DNA of 64,000 bases, taken from Acinetobacter parvus DSM 16617 = CIP 108168 (GTDB lineage Bacteria > Pseudomonadota > Gammaproteobacteria > Pseudomonadales > Moraxellaceae). The notes below the pieces were generated by a model, which did not search any database, was not told the DNA's origin, and saw only the letters and a program-made list of their open reading frames with translations. The stretch is taken from positions 229,410-293,409 of the forward strand of contig NZ_KB849210.1 of the NCBI RefSeq assembly GCF_000368025.1. Reading direction: 5' to 3'. Shown in pieces: positions 59,881-64,000 of this stretch. Within the stretch, counting starts at the first letter, position 1; every line of letters starts with the position of its first letter. A program made the position numbers and the translations under genes.

Positions 59881-60188
59881 TTCTAACCAATCCCTTTAGA
59901 TTTTTTATAATCATTTTGGCTTTGATGCCAATTTTTTTAATCAAGAGCGAGCGATAGTAAAGTCATTTTCGCAGTACAAACTTAAATTTTTTAATCGTGT
60001 TTGAACAGCCGACCAAAGTCGTAAAAGCGTCCTGCACCTTTATTTATAATCATCCTGCGGGGAATATTCAACTCGATATTGTCAGTATATGTTTCTATAA
60101 ATTGTAGTTTTACCAATCATTCGTGACTACCCCCTCATTTGTGTATCAAAAGGAAAGCATGAAAGACTCAGGCTTTCCCAAACTCAAC
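59881..60188. other. 308-base intergenic region with the ygiQ terminator
   Basis: Non-coding between two minus-strand genes. It holds the promoter of the DUF2726 gene on one side and, at 60152-60178, GGAAAGC pairing with GCTTTCC, followed on the minus strand by TTTT, a probable terminator for ygiQ. Nothing else is seen. Confidence 0.55.
60152..60178 (-). terminator. probable terminator of ygiQ
   Basis: GGAAAGC (60152-60158) and GCTTTCC (60172-60178) form a seven-base stem with a 13-base loop; on the minus strand it is followed by four Ts. It is only moderately strong. Confidence 0.5.
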
Positions 60189-62561
60189 TCAACGATGGGC
60201 CTTAGACTTTGGTTTTGGCTTTGCCGAGAAAGGTCGTTTCTCACCTGTTTCACGCGGTGGCAAGCCCGTATGCTGGGTCAGAATCTGCCCTTTTTGTGGA
60301 CGTTTCTGGCCTGATTGCGGCTGTCCTGTACGTTTTGCGGAATCTCCCGCCACAGTGGAGTTCTTCTTGCGAGCAGACTTATATTCCCCCTCAGCGGTTC
60401 CCTGTGGCTGGTAGGTCGGAATCAGGTGCTGTTTGGAATTTCCAATCAAATCCGAACGTCCCATTTCCTTTAAGGCTTCACGCAATAGAGGCCAGTTGTT
60501 TGGATCATGGTAACGCAGGAATGCCTTATGCAAACGGCGACGTTTCTCACCCTTAACAATATCCACATTTTCAGTGTAACGCGCCACCTTTGACAGTGGG
60601 TTTTTACCTGAATAATACATGGTGGTGGCGGTGGCCATTGGCGATGGATAGAACGTCTGTACCTGATCGGCACGGAAACCGTTCTTCTTCAACCAGACCG
60701 CCAGATTCATCATGTCATAGTCGGTTGTACCTGGATGTGCAGCAATAAAGTATGGAATCAAATACTGTTCCTTACCCGCTTCCTTACTAAAACGCTCAAA
60801 CATTTGCTTAAAGCGGTCATAGGTACCAATTCCAGGTTTCATCATCTTGGAGAGTGGCCCCTGTTCGGTATGCTCAGGCGCAATCTTCAGGTAACCACCG
60901 ACATGGTGCTGTACCAGTTCCTTGACATATTCAGGATTGAGTACCGCAAGGTCATAACGCAGGCCAGAACCAATCAGAATCTTCTTCACACCCTTGATTT
61001 CACGTGCCTTACGGTACAGCTGAACCAGTGGCGCATGATCGGTGTGCAGGTTCTGGCATACGCCTGGATAGACACAGGATGGCTTACGACAGTTCTTCTC
61101 AATTTCAGGATCATTGCAGTGCAGACGGTACATATTGGCGGTTGGACCACCCAAGTCTGAAATAATGCCTGTAAAATTCGGTGCAGTATCACGGATCTTT
61201 TCAATTTCACGTAAAATCGAGTCTTCCGAACGGTTCTGGATAATCCGCCCCTCATGCTCCGTAATCGAACAGAATGTACAGCCACCAAAACAGCCACGCA
61301 TGATGTTGACAGAGAACTTGATCATGTCAAATGCAGGGAAACGTGCATCCCCATAGGCAGGGTGTGGTAAACGTGCATACGGCAAGTCAAACACGTAATC
61401 CATTTCCTCTGTGGTCAGTGGAATAGGCGGTGGATTAATCCAGACATCACGTTCACCGTGGCGTTGAACAAGGGCACGCGCATTGCCTGGATTGGTTTCA
61501 AGATGCAAAATACGGTTGGCATGGGCATACAGCACATGGTCATTCGCCACCTCTTCAAATGAGGGCAAACGAATCACCGCCAGTTCACGTGGTGGCAGTT
61601 TATGCTTAATTGCCTTGGATGGTGCAGCTCTCAGTTGCACAATCTGGGTATCAGGGTCTAACTGATTGCCCTCACGTACAATTGGATTTGCCACAATTTC
61701 TTTCTGGAAATTTTGATATTGGGCTAAGGAATTGCCTTTTTCTTTCTCAACCTCGCAACCATCAATGTCTTCTGTCATCACATACGGATTGATGATGGGA
61801 TCGACACGTCCAATGGTATCGACATCGTTACTGGCAATTTCAACGAATTTTGCCTTGGAGGCTTTATTATGTTTATTAATGATAAATGCTGTACCACGAA
61901 CATCGGTAATGTCATGCACCTTTTCACCTTTGGCCAAGCGGTGCATCACCTCGATAATGGCACGCTCACCATTACCATACATCAACAGGTCGGCCTTTGA
62001 ATCCATCAAAATGGAACGACGAACCTTGTCTGACCAATAATCATAGTGTGCGATACGACGTAGACTGCCCTCAATCCCTCCCAGCAATACAGGCACATCT
62101 GGAAATGCCTCACGACAACGCTGGCAATACACGGTTGCCGCACGATCAGGGCGTTTATTTGCTTCATTGTTTGGAGAATAGGCATCATCCGAACGGATTT
62201 TACGATCTGCCGTATAACGGTTGATCATTGAATCCATGTTCCCAGCCGTTACCCCCCACGCAATGGTGGGCTTGCCCAGCACACGGAAGCTTTCCACATT
62301 GGTCCAGTCTGGCTGCGCAATAATCCCGACACGGAAGCCCTGTGCCTCAAGCACACGCCCAATCACACCCGACACAAAGGAAGGATGGTCAATATAGGCA
62401 TCACCACAAACCAAAATAAAGTCACATGCATCCCAGCCGAGCAGGTCCATTTCTTCTCGTGACATCGGCAAAAATGGTGCGGGTTCAAAACACGACGCCC
62501 AATATTTGTCGTAATCAAACAGCGCTTTGGGCGCGGTCTGCATGGTGTAGGCAGTAGACAT
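60189..62561 (-). CDS. ygiQ: YgiQ-family radical SAM protein
   Basis: A 790-residue UPF0313 radical-SAM protein. The N-terminal region (WDACDFILVCGDAYIDHPSF) resembles a B12-binding-like fold. The radical-SAM domain has the CX3CX2C cluster motif in RGCFGGCTFCS, with a PDLGGPTANMYR-like segment and the conserved CRKPSCVYPGVC. The function is unknown in any bacterium I can recall. The last 70 residues are rich in Lys, Arg, Gln and Pro and look disordered, possibly RNA-binding. It stands alone between the DUF2726 gene and the small frame at 62.8 kb. Confidence 0.92.
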   Translation of the reverse strand: MSTAYTMQTAPKALFDYDKYWASCFEPAPFLPMSREEMDLLGWDACDFILVCGDAYIDHPSFVSGVIGRVLEAQGFRVGIIAQPDWTNVESFRVLGKPTIAWGVTAGNMDSMINRYTADRKIRSDDAYSPNNEANKRPDRAATVYCQRCREAFPDVPVLLGGIEGSLRRIAHYDYWSDKVRRSILMDSKADLLMYGNGERAIIEVMHRLAKGEKVHDITDVRGTAFIINKHNKASKAKFVEIASNDVDTIGRVDPIINPYVMTEDIDGCEVEKEKGNSLAQYQNFQKEIVANPIVREGNQLDPDTQIVQLRAAPSKAIKHKLPPRELAVIRLPSFEEVANDHVLYAHANRILHLETNPGNARALVQRHGERDVWINPPPIPLTTEEMDYVFDLPYARLPHPAYGDARFPAFDMIKFSVNIMRGCFGGCTFCSITEHEGRIIQNRSEDSILREIEKIRDTAPNFTGIISDLGGPTANMYRLHCNDPEIEKNCRKPSCVYPGVCQNLHTDHAPLVQLYRKAREIKGVKKILIGSGLRYDLAVLNPEYVKELVQHHVGGYLKIAPEHTEQGPLSKMMKPGIGTYDRFKQMFERFSKEAGKEQYLIPYFIAAHPGTTDYDMMNLAVWLKKNGFRADQVQTFYPSPMATATTMYYSGKNPLSKVARYTENVDIVKGEKRRRLHKAFLRYHDPNNWPLLREALKEMGRSDLIGNSKQHLIPTYQPQGTAEGEYKSARKKNSTVAGDSAKRTGQPQSGQKRPQKGQILTQHTGLPPRETGEKRPFSAKPKPKSKAHR

Positions 62562-62731
62562 GGCTTGCGAATCTCGGCTAGCAGATGGAGGAGAGACATC
62601 TAAAGATGAAAGCCGATCATTTTAACATGAATCTGATTCATTTTCCTTGTTTATAAAACATACAGAAACAAAGAGATAAGAATTAATCTGCCTAAAATTC
62701 ACTCGCAATCTATAAATTTTCAAGTGGGTAC

Positions 62732-62833
62732 TCAATGAGGCCTGTAATAACCATTCGTTACCAACTGAATCGTTCTTAATAATGGATATTGCTCAGGAAT
62801 TGCATTTCTTGCCATCTCTACACATTTCATCAT
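62732..62833 (-). CDS. possible small protein or gene remnant downstream of the MFS gene
   Basis: A 33-codon frame starting Met-Met and containing ARNAIPEQYPLLRTIQ; it ends at TGA 62732-62734. Its composition looks protein-like rather than random, but there is no clear ribosome-binding site and I recognise no family. It starts eleven bases past the stop of the MFS gene on the same strand. It may be a small co-transcribed protein, or a decayed fragment. The rest of 62562-62843 is non-coding and should hold the ygiQ promoter. Confidence 0.3.
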   Translation of the reverse strand: MMKCVEMARNAIPEQYPLLRTIQLVTNGYYRPH

Positions 62834-62843
62834 GTTATTTTTA

Positions 62844-64000
62844 TTATAAAGCCTTTAGATGAATTGATAAAATCAGGCCAAAAGCCAATACCAACACCAC
62901 ACTGAGATTGATCCCAATCCAGCCAAAGTTTTCCCAGATCAGGCCACCACTACTTCCCAGCAAACTGGAACCGATGTAATAGCAGAATAAATACAGCGAT
63001 GCAGCCACCGCCCGATACTGAATTGCCTGCACAGATACCCAACTGCTGGCGGTGGAATGTGCTGCAAAAAAGGCAAAGGCAAAAATAATCAGTCCCAGCA
63101 AAATTACCCAAAGCGCTGGAATCAGGGTAATCAGCAGTCCAGCCATCATCATCAATAACATGAGGGGTAAAACTTTGGCCCGACCATATTTAAAGCTCCA
63201 CTGTGCTGCTTTTGATGAACTGTAAATTCCTGCCAAATAGGCAATCGAGATTAAACCAATCCAGCTTTGTGATAATTGAAATGGTGCTTCCAGCAGGTGA
63301 TAACTAATATAATTAAACACCGTGACCAGACATCCCATCAGGATAAAACCCTCGGCAAACAGGATGCGTAATTTACGGTCTTTTAAGTTTTGTTCAAACG
63401 CTGCCTTAAAACGGGAAAATCGAAAAGGATAGGGTTGAAAATGCTGGGACTTGGGTAAGAGTAAATAGAACAGACAGGCAATGATAAGATTGATAAAACC
63501 AATAATATAAGTTGCTGATTGCCATGAGATAAAATCAACCAATACCCCTGCAATCAAACGTCCGCCCATCCCTCCAATCGCTGTGCCTGAGATATACAAC
63601 CCCATCGCCAAACCAATATCTTTCTGTGAAATCTCCTCTCCAATATAAGTCATTGCAACTGCGGCAACACCACTCACCGCCAAGCCTATAAAAATACGAG
63701 TTGTTAAGAAAATTTCCCAGATTGGAAAAGACGCACTGACCAGCAATAAAACCGAAACAAGGAACAAGGTAAATACCATAATCGGTTTGCGCCCGAAACG
63801 ATCAGAAATAAAGCCTGTAAACAGCAGGCCAATGGCCAGGGCAATGGTGGAAAAGGATAATGGAAAACTACTATGTGTCGGGCTGACCTGAAAGAACTTT
63901 GCAAAAATCGGCATCATCGGCTGCACACAGTACAGGGATGAGAAAGAGGCAAACCCTGCAAAGAACAATGACCATAAAATCGCGGTAAATGATTTTGAAC
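62844..64000 (-). CDS. MFS transporter (YnfM/AraJ-like), 5' end beyond the window
   Basis: At least 385 residues of a twelve-helix major facilitator. Motif A is seen as GFISDRFGRKPIM, and the second-half helices are complete to the stop. The sequence most resembles YnfM-type efflux proteins of the DHA1 group; no substrate can be given. Open reading continues without a stop from the first Met-like codon (63968) to the window edge (residues SKSFTAILWSLFFAGFAS), so the true start lies outside. Nothing upstream is visible to judge regulation. Confidence 0.88.
   Translation of the reverse strand, partial: SKSFTAILWSLFFAGFASFSSLYCVQPMMPIFAKFFQVSPTHSSFPLSFSTIALAIGLLFTGFISDRFGRKPIMVFTLFLVSVLLLVSASFPIWEIFLTTRIFIGLAVSGVAAVAMTYIGEEISQKDIGLAMGLYISGTAIGGMGGRLIAGVLVDFISWQSATYIIGFINLIIACLFYLLLPKSQHFQPYPFRFSRFKAAFEQNLKDRKLRILFAEGFILMGCLVTVFNYISYHLLEAPFQLSQSWIGLISIAYLAGIYSSSKAAQWSFKYGRAKVLPLMLLMMMAGLLITLIPALWVILLGLIIFAFAFFAAHSTASSWVSVQAIQYRAVAASLYLFCYYIGSSLLGSSGGLIWENFGWIGINLSVVLVLAFGLILSIHLKAL

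Noticed and set aside
1..64000. CRISPR arrays, tRNA and rRNA genes, toxin-antitoxin or defence clusters
   Set aside because: I looked through the intergenic regions on both strands and saw no regularly spaced repeats, cloverleaf-type genes, rRNA sequence or paired small defence genes. A tool-based scan could still find weak cases.

Overview
The window is a chromosomal segment of a gammaproteobacterium of the genus Acinetobacter. The protein sequences and their order (phoU, thiC, nudF, cpdA, dksA, gluQ, ftsW-murD, feoAB, xerC, dsbC, hom-thrC, pbpG, gacA, pilSR, ctp-gpmI, lptFG, pepA-holC, the rib operon, amt-glnK, comM, an OprD porin, ppa, fadD, parC) match what I recall of the A. baumannii chromosome. 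Many genes have diverged enough that I would not name the species. Everything here rests on reading the sequence and on remembered family knowledge; no search was run.

Layout. 1-6.3 kb: phoU, a TPP-riboswitch-controlled thiC, nudF-cpdA, dksA-gluQ. 6.3-11.6 kb (minus strand): ftsW and murD, then the ferrous-iron operon feoA-feoB plus a small cysteine-rich membrane protein, with a Fur-like site in front. 11.6-16.2 kb (plus): xerC, a DsbC lipoprotein, hom, thrC. 16-18.4 kb (minus): an acidic hypothetical protein and pbpG. 18.5-22.3 kb (plus): the regulators gacA, pilS and pilR. 22.3-27.4 kb (minus): a C-terminal protease, gpmI, and the lipopolysaccharide export permeases lptG and lptF. 27.5-30 kb (plus): pepA, holC and a coiled-coil hypothetical. 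30-35.7 kb (minus): a nrdR-ribD-DNA adenine methyltransferase-ribE operon, then glnK-amt. 35.9-41.8 kb: ubiK, an uninterrupted comM, two TorF-type porin paralogues and an OprD porin, separated by AT-rich non-coding stretches. 41.9-51.5 kb: ppa, a MAPEG protein, fadD, parC, TRIC, YchJ, TerC/CBS and LOG proteins. 51.5-64 kb: a surface-type lipoprotein preceded by four phased PhoB-like half-sites, an MFS pump, a GH25 lysozyme, dinB broken by an in-frame amber codon, an IS200/IS605 element with tnpA and tnpB, ridA, a DUF2726 protein, ygiQ, and an MFS transporter that runs off the right edge.

Most genes are housekeeping. The only recognisable mobile element is the IS605-type insertion between dinB and ridA. 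No tRNA, rRNA, CRISPR array, prophage or resistance island was seen. The items most worth following up are: the TnpB, whose RuvC active site lacks the usual glutamate position and has a glutamate elsewhere; the amber-interrupted dinB; the orphan methyltransferase translationally coupled to riboflavin genes; the phased PhoB half-sites; the complete switching logic visible in the thiC riboswitch; a Fur-like site in front of gpmI; and an orphan terminator that may end an unannotated small RNA at about 40.1 kb.
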